Shown here: one piece after another, positions 25,950 to 34,107 of the stretch
Position numbering within the stretch: the first letter of the stretch is position 1
How the letters are laid out: each line of letters starts with the position of its first letter
Position numbers and translations under genes: made by a program
The notes under the pieces: model-generated
The model's database searches: none
What the model was told of the DNA's origin: nothing
Seen by the model: only the letters and a program-made list of their open reading frames with translations
Assembly: GCA_001602955.1 (NCBI GenBank)
Contig: LVAC01000023.1
Coordinates: 124,001 to 188,000 of the forward strand
DNA length: 64,000 nucleotides
Reading direction: 5' to 3'
Source: Sulfurospirillum sp001602955
GTDB taxonomy: Bacteria; Campylobacterota; Campylobacteria; Campylobacterales; Sulfurospirillaceae

Positions 25950-26741
25950 ATGCTTCTTTTTACGCTTTTGGGCAATCCCGTTGCCCATTCTATCTCTCCA
26001 AGGCTGCATAACAGTGTTTTTAAAGCCCTAAAGCTAGATGCTTGCTACGTCCGAAAAGCCGTTGAAAACTCCGAAACTTTACTGCAAACGTTTCGAGAGA
26101 TGAACCTCTCAGGCGCAAACGTGACCGTTCCGCACAAAGAAGCGGCTTACGCGCAATGCGACGAAGTGCGCGGTTTAGCCAAACAGATCGGCGCGGTCAA
26201 CACGCTGGTCAGAGAAGGCACGCGCGTCATCGGTTACAATACCGACGCGGAAGGTTTTTACATGTCGATCCAAACGTTCGAACCGCTTCGCGACGTTTTA
26301 ATTTTGGGAGCGGGCGGAACCGCCAAAGCCCTTGCCGCTATTTTGAAAGAGCGCGGAATCAACGTCACGATCCTCAATCGCTCGTATGCGCGCTTGGAAT
26401 TTTTTAAAACACAAGGCTTCAACGTCCAAACATGGGAGACGTTTTCGCCCCAAGCGTACGACCTCATCGTCAATACGACTTCTGCCGGATTGAAAGACGA
26501 AGCCCTTCCCTGCCCTTTAGCCTTCTTAGAAACGATCTTACCTCAAGCACGCTTTGCCTACGACGTTATTTACAACAAACCGACGCCGTTTCTCACTTTA
26601 GCCGAGCAAAAAAACCTTACATGTAAAGACGGTAAAGAGATGTTGCTCTACCAAGCCGTTCTTGCTTTCGATCTCTTTTTTGCACAACGCTACGACCGTG
26701 AAAGCGTCGAAGCACTGATGCGTCCGGTGTTTGATCTCTAA
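25950..26741 (+). CDS. aroE: Shikimate 5-dehydrogenase
   Basis: AroE reduces 3-dehydroshikimate to shikimate with NADPH in the route to chorismate, the substrate of the preceding trpE. The 263-aa protein shows the substrate-binding NPVAHSISPRLHN, the catalytic Lys/Asp region NVTVPHKEAAY, GYNTDAEGF and the nucleotide-binding GAGGTAKALA. It starts 3 bases after trpE, so the two aromatic genes are likely coexpressed. Confidence 0.96.
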   Translation: MLLFTLLGNPVAHSISPRLHNSVFKALKLDACYVRKAVENSETLLQTFREMNLSGANVTVPHKEAAYAQCDEVRGLAKQIGAVNTLVREGTRVIGYNTDAEGFYMSIQTFEPLRDVLILGAGGTAKALAAILKERGINVTILNRSYARLEFFKTQGFNVQTWETFSPQAYDLIVNTTSAGLKDEALPCPLAFLETILPQARFAYDVIYNKPTPFLTLAEQKNLTCKDGKEMLLYQAVLAFDLFFAQRYDRESVEALMRPVFDL

Positions 26742-26761
26742 AATAATTTTAGGAGAAACCC

Positions 26762-28417
26762 TTGCAACTGGAAACGACTTTGAACAACCCTTACGCCCAT
26801 CATTATCAACTTTTAATTAAAAATATTCTCAATGCACCCATTTATTACAATCCCGAACAAGAGATCGTTTACCGCACGGATACGCGCCTAAGCTACGCTC
26901 AGTTTAAAGAACGCGTACACCGATTGGCTAACATGTTAAGTGATTTAGGAATCAAAGCCGGAGACACGGTTGCGGTCATGGACTACGATTCGCATCGTTA
27001 TTTGGAGTGTTATTTTGCGATTCCGATGATCGGCGCGATTTTACATATGATCAATATTCGCCTCTCATCGGAGCAAATCCTCTACACGATCGACCATGCC
27101 GAAGACGTCATTATCTTAACGCATACCGATTTTTTGCCTGTTTTGGAGCAAATCAAAGGTAGAATCGACGTCAAAGGCTTTATCTTGTTATCCGACGAAC
27201 CGGAGCTTCCCCAAACGTCGCTCAACGTGAAAGGCGAATACGAAACGCTCTTGGCGAACAGCGCGCCGCATTTTGATTTTCCCGATTTTGACGAAAACAT
27301 GCGCGCGACGACGTTCTATACCACCGGAACGACCGGACTTCCTAAAGGCGTCTACTTTACGCACCGACAACTCGTCCTTCACACGCTCGGCGCACTCGCA
27401 ACGCTTGGAAGTGCTCCAGAGCAAGGGAACTTTCGACAAAATGACGTCTATATGCCTATTACACCGATGTTTCACGTTCATGCGTGGGGGTTGCCTTACG
27501 TTGCGACGATGCTTGGACTGAAACAAGTTTACCCCGGACGCTACATTCCCGACCTGCTTTTAGAACTGATCGAGAAAGAACATGTAACATTCTCGCATTG
27601 CGTTCCGACGATTATGCATATGCTCTTTAATTCGCCGAAAATCAAAACGATGAATTTAAAAGGCTGGAAAGTCATGATCGGAGGAGCAAGCCTTCCCAAA
27701 GCTATGTGCCAAGAAGCCCTACGTCTTGGAATCGATATGTTCACGGGATACGGTATGAGCGAAACCTGTCCGATTTTAACCGTTTCGCAACTGACCGCAG
27801 AGATGCTTGAGCAAGATATGGACGCACAAAGCGACATTCGCATCAAAACGGGACGCCCGATGGGGCTTGTAGAGGTCAATGTCGTCGACGAACAGATGCG
27901 CCCGCTTCCAAGAGACGGGCACAGCACCGGAGAGATCGTCGTACGCTCGCCGTGGCTGACGCAGGGTTATTTTAAAGATCAAAAAAATTCGGAATTACTC
28001 TGGAGCGGCGGCTATTTACATACCGGCGATATGGCGCATATCGATCCTTGCGGCTACGTCAAAATTACCGATCGCGTCAAAGATATTATCAAAGTCGGCG
28101 GAGAATGGATCTCTTCTTTGGAACTTGAAGACATCATCCATCGCCATCCTAGCGTAAAAGAAGTCGCCGTAATCGGGATCGCCGATGAAAAATGGGGAGA
28201 ACGCCCTTTAGCGCTTGTCGTGGTCGATCCGAACAAAAGCATCGATGAAAGAGAGTTGCTTTTTCATGCCAAAGAGTTCATTAAAAAAGGGATCATGGCA
28301 CGAGAAAGCATGCTTTTGAAGGTTAAATTCGTCGACAGTATCGATAAAACGAGCGTCGGAAAAATCAACAAACGCGAACTACGCAAAAAATACGCTCCGC
28401 CGGTTGAGCAACGCTAA
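26762..28417 (+). CDS. AMP-forming acyl-CoA ligase (fatty-acid--CoA ligase family)
   Basis: The 551-aa enzyme belongs to the ANL adenylate-forming superfamily and likely activates a medium- or long-chain fatty acid to its CoA thioester. It shows the P-loop-like YTTGTTGLPKGVYFTHR, the A5 motif GYGMSETCP, GYLHTGDMAHID, the hinge region ITDRVKDIIKVGGEWIS and the C-terminal lysine motif SVGKINKRELR. The start is TTG at 26762, supported by AGGAG 7 bases upstream. The substrate cannot be read from sequence. It converges with recR, their stops overlapping by 4 bp. Confidence 0.88.
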   Translation: MQLETTLNNPYAHHYQLLIKNILNAPIYYNPEQEIVYRTDTRLSYAQFKERVHRLANMLSDLGIKAGDTVAVMDYDSHRYLECYFAIPMIGAILHMINIRLSSEQILYTIDHAEDVIILTHTDFLPVLEQIKGRIDVKGFILLSDEPELPQTSLNVKGEYETLLANSAPHFDFPDFDENMRATTFYTTGTTGLPKGVYFTHRQLVLHTLGALATLGSAPEQGNFRQNDVYMPITPMFHVHAWGLPYVATMLGLKQVYPGRYIPDLLLELIEKEHVTFSHCVPTIMHMLFNSPKIKTMNLKGWKVMIGGASLPKAMCQEALRLGIDMFTGYGMSETCPILTVSQLTAEMLEQDMDAQSDIRIKTGRPMGLVEVNVVDEQMRPLPRDGHSTGEIVVRSPWLTQGYFKDQKNSELLWSGGYLHTGDMAHIDPCGYVKITDRVKDIIKVGGEWISSLELEDIIHRHPSVKEVAVIGIADEKWGERPLALVVVDPNKSIDERELLFHAKEFIKKGIMARESMLLKVKFVDSIDKTSVGKINKRELRKKYAPPVEQR

Positions 28418-28983
28418 ATCTTCGTACGCGCTTCCAAGGCTTTGGATAAAGAGAGCATATCGACGTTTTCAAGATGCACGCCCGTGGGGACGCCTTGCGC
28501 GATTTTCGTAAAATGAAGCGCATACGCTTTGAGCTTATCTTCGATAAACAAAATTAAGGCGTCGCTCGCCAAAGAGGGTGTCAGGGCGAAGATAACCTCT
28601 TTGACGCCCTCTTGAACGATCGATTCCAATTTCAAAAGCGTCTCTTCTTCCATATCGCCTAAGACGAAATAATGCCCGTCGAAGAGTTTGTGTTCTTCCA
28701 AAACGAAAATATCTTTGGCACTTTCGACGATGCAAAGTGTTTGAATATCCCGACGCTCGTCCAAACAGATATCGCAAATTTCATGCTCGCTCAAAGCACC
28801 GCATCGCTCGCATTTGCGAATCGATTTGACCGCGCTTTCGATTGCGTTGGAAAGTTTCATGGCGGCAAAAGCGTCGTTTAAAACCAGATGGTACGCGAAG
28901 CGAAGCGCGGATTTTTTGCCGACGGTCGGTAACGACTCGAACGCTTCGACGAGTTTGTTGAACTTTTCCAAACCTCGCATCAT
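28414..28983 (-). CDS. recR: Recombination mediator RecR
   Basis: RecR, with RecO, helps load RecA onto gapped DNA. The 189-aa protein has the N-terminal HhH region (SLPTVGKKSALRFAYHL), the Cys4 zinc finger CERCGALSEHEICDIC and the Toprim domain (TLCIVESAKDIFVLE). It ends near the family length. Its start overlaps the racS stop by 4 bp. The gene order dnaJ / racR-racS-recR matches the C. jejuni order as I remember it. Confidence 0.96.
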   Translation of the reverse strand: MMRGLEKFNKLVEAFESLPTVGKKSALRFAYHLVLNDAFAAMKLSNAIESAVKSIRKCERCGALSEHEICDICLDERRDIQTLCIVESAKDIFVLEEHKLFDGHYFVLGDMEEETLLKLESIVQEGVKEVIFALTPSLASDALILFIEDKLKAYALHFTKIAQGVPTGVHLENVDMLSLSKALEARTKI

Positions 28984-30227
28984 CCCCGCACTCCTTTGGA
29001 AAAATCGATGCTAAACTGATGCAAGCCCTCTTCATACGTATATGCCGCTTCAAGCCCGTGCTGACGAAGAATATTTTGCACGATGTAAAGCCCCAATCCT
29101 AAACTGCTTCCGCACGCTTTTGAACCGGAAACAAAAGGTTGAAAATACTCGTTAATCCCCATTTTCAGGGCTTCTCCTTTATTTGCAACGATCAAAGTTT
29201 GCTCTTTGGAGCGCAAAAAGAGTGTATGATCCAAGCTATGTTTGAGCGCATTGTCCATCAAGTTTTTAATCGCCAACGCCATTAAATCAAAATCAACCGT
29301 CACGAGAAAATCGAACTCTCCTTCGATTTTGATCTGTTCTTCGCGTTTTTTAGCGTCCAACATCAATAAATCCAAGGCCTGATCCACGACGTTGGAGAGT
29401 GCAACTTCTTGAAGATGAAGCTCACAACGCTCCGAGGCGATTTGTTCGATCTTCGAAAATTCCGCTATCAGCAAATCCAGCCGTTCAAACACGCCGACCA
29501 AACGTTTTTTGGCCGTTTCGTCTTCGAGCATCTCCGTAATAATCCGCCCTTTGCCGATCGGCGTTTTAAGTTCGTGCATAATCGTGCGTAAAAAAAGTTG
29601 TCGCGCGCCGATCAAGTCGCGGATTTTCTTTGCCGCGCGATCAAATTCGTTGGCGACTTCGCCGATTTCGTCATGCGAATTGCTTTTGCATTCGATTTGC
29701 AAATCACCGCTCGCAAATCGTCTGATTTGAGAACTTAAGGTTTTTAAAGGAGCGATACTTCGGAAAATCGAAACGTACATGTAGAGTAAAATCAGCAAAG
29801 CAATCGCAAAAACAAACCATAAACTTTCGTTGAAATTTTTATAGTCTTGACTTTCCAAAAGCACGCTCGATTCGAAATTGTCGATAAAAAGATAATAGCG
29901 GTCGTTGTAGACGATGGACGAAAAACGGCTAATCGGGGAGAGTTTTTGAAAGATAACGACGCCGCGTTCCAAAACCGAGGTACGCAGGTGTTTGCTCGTC
30001 ACTTTTTTGAGACCGAAGTTGTTAAAATACTCTTCAATATCGCCGGGTTGAACGTTATTGCGATACATCACCAACAGGTAATTGACCGATTGAATTTGGC
30101 GTTGTTTCATATTTTCGAGGTTGCGTTCGCTTTGATGGTCCAAAAGCACGCTAAAAAACATAACCAACAAAAAAAGCGAAAGAAAGAAGATCGTACTGAT
30201 CTTCACTAAAATCGAATTTTTGATCAT
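28980..30227 (-). CDS. racS: Sensor histidine kinase, RacS/ArsS type
   Basis: The 415-aa inner-membrane kinase has two transmembrane helices (about 9-29 and 135-157) around a periplasmic domain of about 105 residues, a HAMP linker, HisKA with phospho-His218 in IMHELKTPIGKGRI, and HATPase boxes (KNLMDNALKHS; GSSLGLGLYIVQ). The helix after the His is the variant seen in Campylobacter RacS and Helicobacter ArsS kinases. It overlaps racR and recR by 4 bp each. The gene name rests on synteny with dnaJ and recR. The stimulus is unknown here; related kinases respond to temperature, acidity or respiratory conditions. Confidence 0.85.
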   Translation of the reverse strand: MIKNSILVKISTIFFLSLFLLVMFFSVLLDHQSERNLENMKQRQIQSVNYLLVMYRNNVQPGDIEEYFNNFGLKKVTSKHLRTSVLERGVVIFQKLSPISRFSSIVYNDRYYLFIDNFESSVLLESQDYKNFNESLWFVFAIALLILLYMYVSIFRSIAPLKTLSSQIRRFASGDLQIECKSNSHDEIGEVANEFDRAAKKIRDLIGARQLFLRTIMHELKTPIGKGRIITEMLEDETAKKRLVGVFERLDLLIAEFSKIEQIASERCELHLQEVALSNVVDQALDLLMLDAKKREEQIKIEGEFDFLVTVDFDLMALAIKNLMDNALKHSLDHTLFLRSKEQTLIVANKGEALKMGINEYFQPFVSGSKACGSSLGLGLYIVQNILRQHGLEAAYTYEEGLHQFSIDFSKGVRG

Positions 30228-30895
30228 CCGACCAGCTTATAGCCGATGCCCCGCACCGAGTGAATGTGTTCGGGATTTTTAGAATCGTCGTTGATTTTTG
30301 TACGAAGTCGCCCGATAATCACATCCAAACTCTTCGACCCTTTGTCTTTCAGGGATTTGCAGTTATACACCAGCTGTTCTCTGGAAATCGAAAAACCGTT
30401 TTGCTTAATCATATAAGAGAGGATCTCGTATTCTGCCGGCGTCAAACTCAAAACTTCGCCTTTAAACGAGATTTCGTGGCGTTTCTCGTCGACGGCAAAG
30501 ACGCTACTGTTCGCTTGTTCTTCTTGCGTCGAGCTTTTTTTATAGCGGCGAATCAAACTTTGAATGCGCGCGTACATCTCTTTGGGGTCGTAAGGCTTGG
30601 GAAGGTAATCGTCCGCACCGATTTGAAGACCGATCACTTTATCGCTAATGTCGCTGCGAGCCGAAGAGATAATAATCGGAATGTCGTATTTGGCAACGAC
30701 CTCTTTACACACTTCAAGCCCGTCCATTCCCGGAAGCGTTAAATCCAAAATCAGCAGGTCGTACTTTTTAATTCCGGCACTCAGCCCCAAATACGGATCG
30801 GCATAATTGGTAATTTTAATATTGTACTTTGCCAAATACTCGCCGAGCAACTCCGCAAATTCTTCGTCGTCTTCAATCATTAAGACATTAATCAT
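30224..30895 (-). CDS. racR: OmpR-family response regulator, RacR type
   Basis: The 223-aa protein has a receiver domain with Asp51 (LLILDLTLPGMDG), the acidic pocket EDDEE near residue 8 and Lys in YLPKPYDP. A winged-helix DNA-binding domain of the OmpR/PhoB class follows (LSLTPAEYEILSYMI ... SLDVIIGRLRTKI ... VRGIGYKLVG). It overlaps the kinase gene racS by 4 bp and has its own TATAAT promoter. OmpR-type regulators bind phased direct repeats, and such repeats exist about 640 bases upstream between the Spy-like gene and dnaJ. Confidence 0.88.
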   Translation of the reverse strand: MINVLMIEDDEEFAELLGEYLAKYNIKITNYADPYLGLSAGIKKYDLLILDLTLPGMDGLEVCKEVVAKYDIPIIISSARSDISDKVIGLQIGADDYLPKPYDPKEMYARIQSLIRRYKKSSTQEEQANSSVFAVDEKRHEISFKGEVLSLTPAEYEILSYMIKQNGFSISREQLVYNCKSLKDKGSKSLDVIIGRLRTKINDDSKNPEHIHSVRGIGYKLVG

Positions 30896-30921
30896 TCGTG
30901 TCCTTAAGTTCGCTTTTTAGA

Positions 30922-30927
30922 ATTATA
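30922..30927 (-). promoter_or_regulatory. -10 box of the racR-racS-recR operon
   Basis: The minus-strand sequence TGTATAATTC holds a consensus TATAAT about 27 bases before the racR start codon, downstream of the hairpin that ends the Spy-like gene. Confidence 0.55.
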
Positions 30928-30943
30928 CAGAATTTTTGAAGAA

Positions 30944-30965
30944 GAAGGCTTTTTACAAAGCCTTC
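30944..30965 (-). terminator. Hairpin after the Spy-like gene
   Basis: GAAGGCTTT (30944-30952) and AAAGCCTTC (30957-30965) form a perfect 9-bp stem with a TTAC tetraloop. On the minus strand it is followed by the pyrimidine run TTCTTC rather than a full T-tract, so termination is probably partial. It lies 20 bases after the Spy-like stop codon and before the racR promoter. Confidence 0.6.
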
Positions 30966-30985
30966 CCAAGAGTGTGGATTGAGGT

Positions 30986-31489
30986 TTATTTTTGCGGAGC
31001 TTCCGGAGCTTTAGGCATCATCGGACGTTGCGGGCGTTCGCTCATAATTTTTTTAAGCTCGGCTCGTTGTTCTTTGGTCAAAATCGAAAACGCTTTTTCT
31101 AAAAAATCGGCTTCAAGCGTTACGCGTTTGTCGTTCATTTCGTTACGTACTTTGATAAATGCTTTTTTATCAAAGTTATCCGCACTCATCAACTCTTGCA
31201 TCTTTTGCATGCTTTTTGGATCGTGTAGTTTTGCCATTTCCAACTTCATTTCGCTGCGCAAAACATTCAATTTATAGCGTTGATCGTCGCTTAGATCCAA
31301 ACGATCAAACATCATTCCCGCCATCATGCCTCTCTCGCCGCCGTGCATCATCATGCCGCCGCCTTGTTGCATCATCGGGGACATCATTCCCCCTTGCATA
31401 CCGCCTTGGCATTGGCTACTTCCAAATGCAAATGCACCTGTCGTTCCTAAAGCAACCAACGTTGCTAGGGCTAAAATCGTTCGTTTCAT
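30986..31489 (-). CDS. Periplasmic Spy/CpxP-like protein, methionine-rich
   Basis: The 167-aa precursor has a clear signal peptide (MKRTILALATLVALGTTGAFA). A Gly/Met-rich segment (about 28-60, with MMSPMMQQGGGMMMHGG) follows, then a helical domain with two LTxxQ-type motifs, DLSDDQRYKL and LTKEQRAELK. This is the Spy/CpxP periplasmic chaperone layout. The Met/His-rich stretch could bind copper, but this is inference. It is transcribed towards racRS and separated from it by a hairpin. Phased TTAA sites lie in front of it, so it is a candidate RacR target, like CpxP under CpxR. Confidence 0.8.
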   Translation of the reverse strand: MKRTILALATLVALGTTGAFAFGSSQCQGGMQGGMMSPMMQQGGGMMMHGGERGMMAGMMFDRLDLSDDQRYKLNVLRSEMKLEMAKLHDPKSMQKMQELMSADNFDKKAFIKVRNEMNDKRVTLEADFLEKAFSILTKEQRAELKKIMSERPQRPMMPKAPEAPQK

Positions 31490-31535
31490 CGTGACTCCTT
31501 TAAAAGTTTGATAGTGAAATAGTAATACGCCGCTT

Positions 31536-31585
31536 TTAACCGTCCTTTAATCGTTTGTTAACCAACCTTAACAACCAAAATTTAA
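31536..31585. promoter_or_regulatory. Phased TTAA half-sites between the Spy-like gene and dnaJ
   Basis: TTAA occurs at 31536, 31547, 31558, 31568 and 31582, three of them as TTAAC, giving steps of 11, 11, 10 and 14 bases. Direct repeats spaced one helical turn apart are the usual target of OmpR/PhoB-family regulators. This divergent gap faces both the Spy-like gene and dnaJ, and racR lies next door. RacR binding is a prediction. Confidence 0.45.
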
Positions 31586-31642
31586 TCTACTTTTTGGTAA
31601 ACTTTTTCTCTTCTAAAAAACTTACATGTAAAGAGAATAGAC

Positions 31643-32761
31643 GTGGAATTAGATTATTACGAAGTATTGGAAATTACCCGAAGTGCCGATTCGGGCGAAA
31701 TTAAAAAAGCGTATCGCAAGCTAGCCCTTCAATACCATCCCGATCGCAATCAAGGCGACAAAGCGGCGGAAGAAAAATTTAAAGCCATCAATGAAGCCTA
31801 TCAAGTTTTAAGCGACGAGCAAAAACGCGCAACCTACGATCGTTACGGTAAAGCGGGACTGGACAGTCAAGGCTTTAGCCACTTCTCCGATATGCGTTAC
31901 GAAGATATTATGGGCGATTTGGGCTCTATTTTCGAATCGGTTTTCGGCGGCGGTTTTGGCGGCGGAAGCAACAAGCAAAATCGAAAATACAACCTCGATT
32001 TGGAAGCCGAAGTGACATTGGCGTTTAACGAAGCAATCTTTGGTACGAAAAAAGAGGTCGTTTTCTCCTATAAAAAACCCTGCGACACCTGCGAAGGCAC
32101 GGGGAGCAAAGACAAATCCAAAGCGACATGTAAAGAGTGTAAAGGTAAAGGTCAAGTCTTTTACCGCCAAGGGTTTATGACGTTTTCGCAAACCTGCCCC
32201 GCATGCAACGGTAAAGGAACGGTTGTTACCAACCCGTGCCCCGATTGTCGCGGCAAAGGATTTAGCCAAGTCGAGGACAAAGTCACCATCGACATTCCCG
32301 AAGGTATCGACAATAACAACCGCATTCGCGTCGCCGGACGCGGTAACGTGGACGAAAGAGGAACGCGAGGCGACTTGTATATTTTGGTTCGCGTCAAAGA
32401 GGACGAACACTTTGTGCGCCACAACGACGACATTTACATCGAAGTGCCCGTTTTCTTTACGCAAGTCGCACTCGGAGAGACGATCAAAATCCCGACGATT
32501 CGCGGCGAGACGGAACTGGAACTGCCTATAGGTGCGAAAGATAAACAACAGTTCATCTTTAAAAATGAAGGCGTTAAAAATGTCCATACCCGCCAATTCG
32601 GCAGTATGATCGCTCAAATTTCGATTCGTTATCCTAAAAAAATCACGAAAGAACAACGAGAACTGCTTGAGCAGCTGCAAACGGAATTCGGCATCGAGAC
32701 CAAACAAAAAGATGAAAAATTTGAGAGCGTCTTTGACAAAATCAAAAGTTGGTTTGACTAA
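31643..32761 (+). CDS. dnaJ: Chaperone DnaJ (Hsp40)
   Basis: DnaJ delivers substrates to DnaK and stimulates its ATPase. The 372-aa protein has the J domain with HPD at 32-34, a Gly/Phe-rich linker (GSIFESVFGGGFGGGS), four CxxCxGxG zinc repeats (CDTCEGTG, CKECKGKG, CPACNGKG, CPDCRGKG) and the C-terminal substrate-binding domains. The start is GTG at 31643 with AAAGAG upstream, just after a TTACATGTAA palindrome. It is divergent from the Spy-like gene; the dnaJ-racR-racS-recR grouping is conserved in Campylobacter as I recall it. Confidence 0.97.
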   Translation: MELDYYEVLEITRSADSGEIKKAYRKLALQYHPDRNQGDKAAEEKFKAINEAYQVLSDEQKRATYDRYGKAGLDSQGFSHFSDMRYEDIMGDLGSIFESVFGGGFGGGSNKQNRKYNLDLEAEVTLAFNEAIFGTKKEVVFSYKKPCDTCEGTGSKDKSKATCKECKGKGQVFYRQGFMTFSQTCPACNGKGTVVTNPCPDCRGKGFSQVEDKVTIDIPEGIDNNNRIRVAGRGNVDERGTRGDLYILVRVKEDEHFVRHNDDIYIEVPVFFTQVALGETIKIPTIRGETELELPIGAKDKQQFIFKNEGVKNVHTRQFGSMIAQISIRYPKKITKEQRELLEQLQTEFGIETKQKDEKFESVFDKIKSWFD

Positions 32762-33368
32762 AACGATCGAGTACGAGGGTCACGTACTCTCGTACTCTTT
32801 GTTCGTTAATCGACGGCTTAAACATCTTTATATTACGATCGACCCTATCAAAGGGGTCATCGTCAAATCTCCTTTTAGTGCCATAGACACGATTGAAACG
32901 CTTCTCCTTCAAAAAGTTTCTTGGATTCTCTCTAAACTGCACGCGGCGCAAGAACGGATGCACATCGGCCGCTTGCTGGAAACCGAAGGAAAAATCCTCT
33001 ATTTGGGTGAAGCAATCCTTTTAAGCTCTTTTCAAACGCCCGAACTCTTTTACAAAGAAAAGACTCCGCCGTTGGTGAACCGTCTGGTCGAAGAGTGGAG
33101 TTTTCTCATGGGCGTCAAACCGACGAAAGTCAGCTTCCGCCAAGCTAAAAAACGGTGGGGAAGCTGTAGCTATCGCAATGAGCTGAGTTTCAACCTCAGC
33201 CTTTCCCAACTGCCCTTGGAGTGCATCGCGTATATCGTCGTTCACGAACTCGCTCATATCACGCATAAGCACCATCAAAAAGCCTTTTGGGAGTGCGTAG
33301 CCTCTTTTATGCCGGAGTACAAAAACCACGAGATAACGCTCAAAAAATTTTCTCCCTCGCTGATTTAA
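32754..33368 (+). CDS. YgjP/DUF45-type zinc metallopeptidase-like protein
   Basis: The 204-aa protein has a beta-rich N-terminus and the YgjP-type catalytic core: RWGSCSYRNELSFNLSLSQLP, then VVHELAHITHKHHQKAFWE with the zinc motif HELAH at 164-168 and a third ligand candidate in HHQKAFW. The family is widespread (M48-like, once called DUF45), and its natural substrate is not established. The start is uncertain: TTG 32754 overlaps the dnaJ stop and leaves a family-like N-terminus, while ATG 32712 inside dnaJ would add 14 residues. Coupling to dnaJ translation is likely in either case. Confidence 0.8.
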   Translation: MTKTIEYEGHVLSYSLFVNRRLKHLYITIDPIKGVIVKSPFSAIDTIETLLLQKVSWILSKLHAAQERMHIGRLLETEGKILYLGEAILLSSFQTPELFYKEKTPPLVNRLVEEWSFLMGVKPTKVSFRQAKKRWGSCSYRNELSFNLSLSQLPLECIAYIVVHELAHITHKHHQKAFWECVASFMPEYKNHEITLKKFSPSLI

Positions 33369-33456
33369 AATTACAAAATAAAAACTTTTTAATTTAATAT
33401 TATAATAATATTATTTGCTCTACAATTTTATTCACATTTTTATTTCAGGGGGCATT

Positions 33457-34071
33457 ATGAAAAAATCTTTGGTTGCGGCATCATTACTCCTCGCGGCTTC
33501 TGCCGTTTTGGCAGACTCAAACGCATGGTTTGTCGGCGGTGAATTTGGGGGTATGAGTATTCACGGAAAAACTTCCGCATCGGCAAGTTCATCTTTTTCC
33601 GGCTATTCTTTTTTGGAAGGAAGTTCTTCGGAATCAATCGATGCAACGTACGAGGCATTGAAAGTCGGTAAATATTTTGAGTACGGCAGAGTCTACGGAA
33701 GCTTTGCGTATCAAAACAAAAAAGAAGATATTAGCTCATTCACGTACGGACTTGCCTACGACTATCTGTTCAGAAATGCTTCCGCGATCACGCCGTTTTT
33801 GGGTCTTACCGCTTCCTACAGTACGTCAAAAAGCGACGATGATCGTGCGCAACTACTCTCAATCGATAAACCTAAAGGGTTTAACTACGGTGCCGAAGCC
33901 GGTTTTATCTATGCAATCGGCGCGCATACGGAGCTCGAAATCGGCGCACGCTATCTTGTAAGCGATGTGGACGATACGTTTAACTACGATGACGGCACGA
34001 CAAACATTCACGTCAAAAGCGAAAATGAGCACTTCATTCAATACTATTTGGGATTAAACTACAAATTCTAA
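33457..34071 (+). CDS. Outer-membrane beta-barrel protein
   Basis: The 204-aa precursor has a signal peptide (MKKSLVAASLLLAASAVLA, cleavage before DS). Alternating polar/aromatic beta strands follow, and the last one ends in phenylalanine (YYLGLNYKF), the usual signature for barrel assembly. Length and pattern (FVGGEFGG, YLFRNASAITPFLGL, ELEIGARYLVSD) fit the eight-stranded OmpA/OmpW-like class. ATG 33457 is chosen because AGGGGG lies just upstream; the 14 residues read before it have no role. The upstream gap is unusually AT-rich. The specific function is unknown. Confidence 0.8.
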   Translation: MKKSLVAASLLLAASAVLADSNAWFVGGEFGGMSIHGKTSASASSSFSGYSFLEGSSSESIDATYEALKVGKYFEYGRVYGSFAYQNKKEDISSFTYGLAYDYLFRNASAITPFLGLTASYSTSKSDDDRAQLLSIDKPKGFNYGAEAGFIYAIGAHTELEIGARYLVSDVDDTFNYDDGTTNIHVKSENEHFIQYYLGLNYKF

Positions 34072-34077
34072 CGAAGC

Positions 34078-34107
34078 AAGAGAGATCGGAAACGAACGAT
34101 CTCTCTT
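34078..34107. terminator. Bidirectional terminator between the barrel gene and mntP
   Basis: AAGAGAGATCG (34078-34088) pairs perfectly over 11 bp with 34097-34107, with an 8-base loop. It lies 7 bases past the barrel-gene stop codon and its right arm touches the mntP stop, so it serves both convergent genes. Neither side has a long T-tract. Confidence 0.65.

Noticed and set aside
31808..32707. A 299-codon open frame on the minus strand opposite dnaJ
   Set aside because: It lies wholly opposite a textbook dnaJ, has no ribosome-binding site or recognisable domain, and its Phe/Arg/Val-rich composition is that of an antisense shadow.
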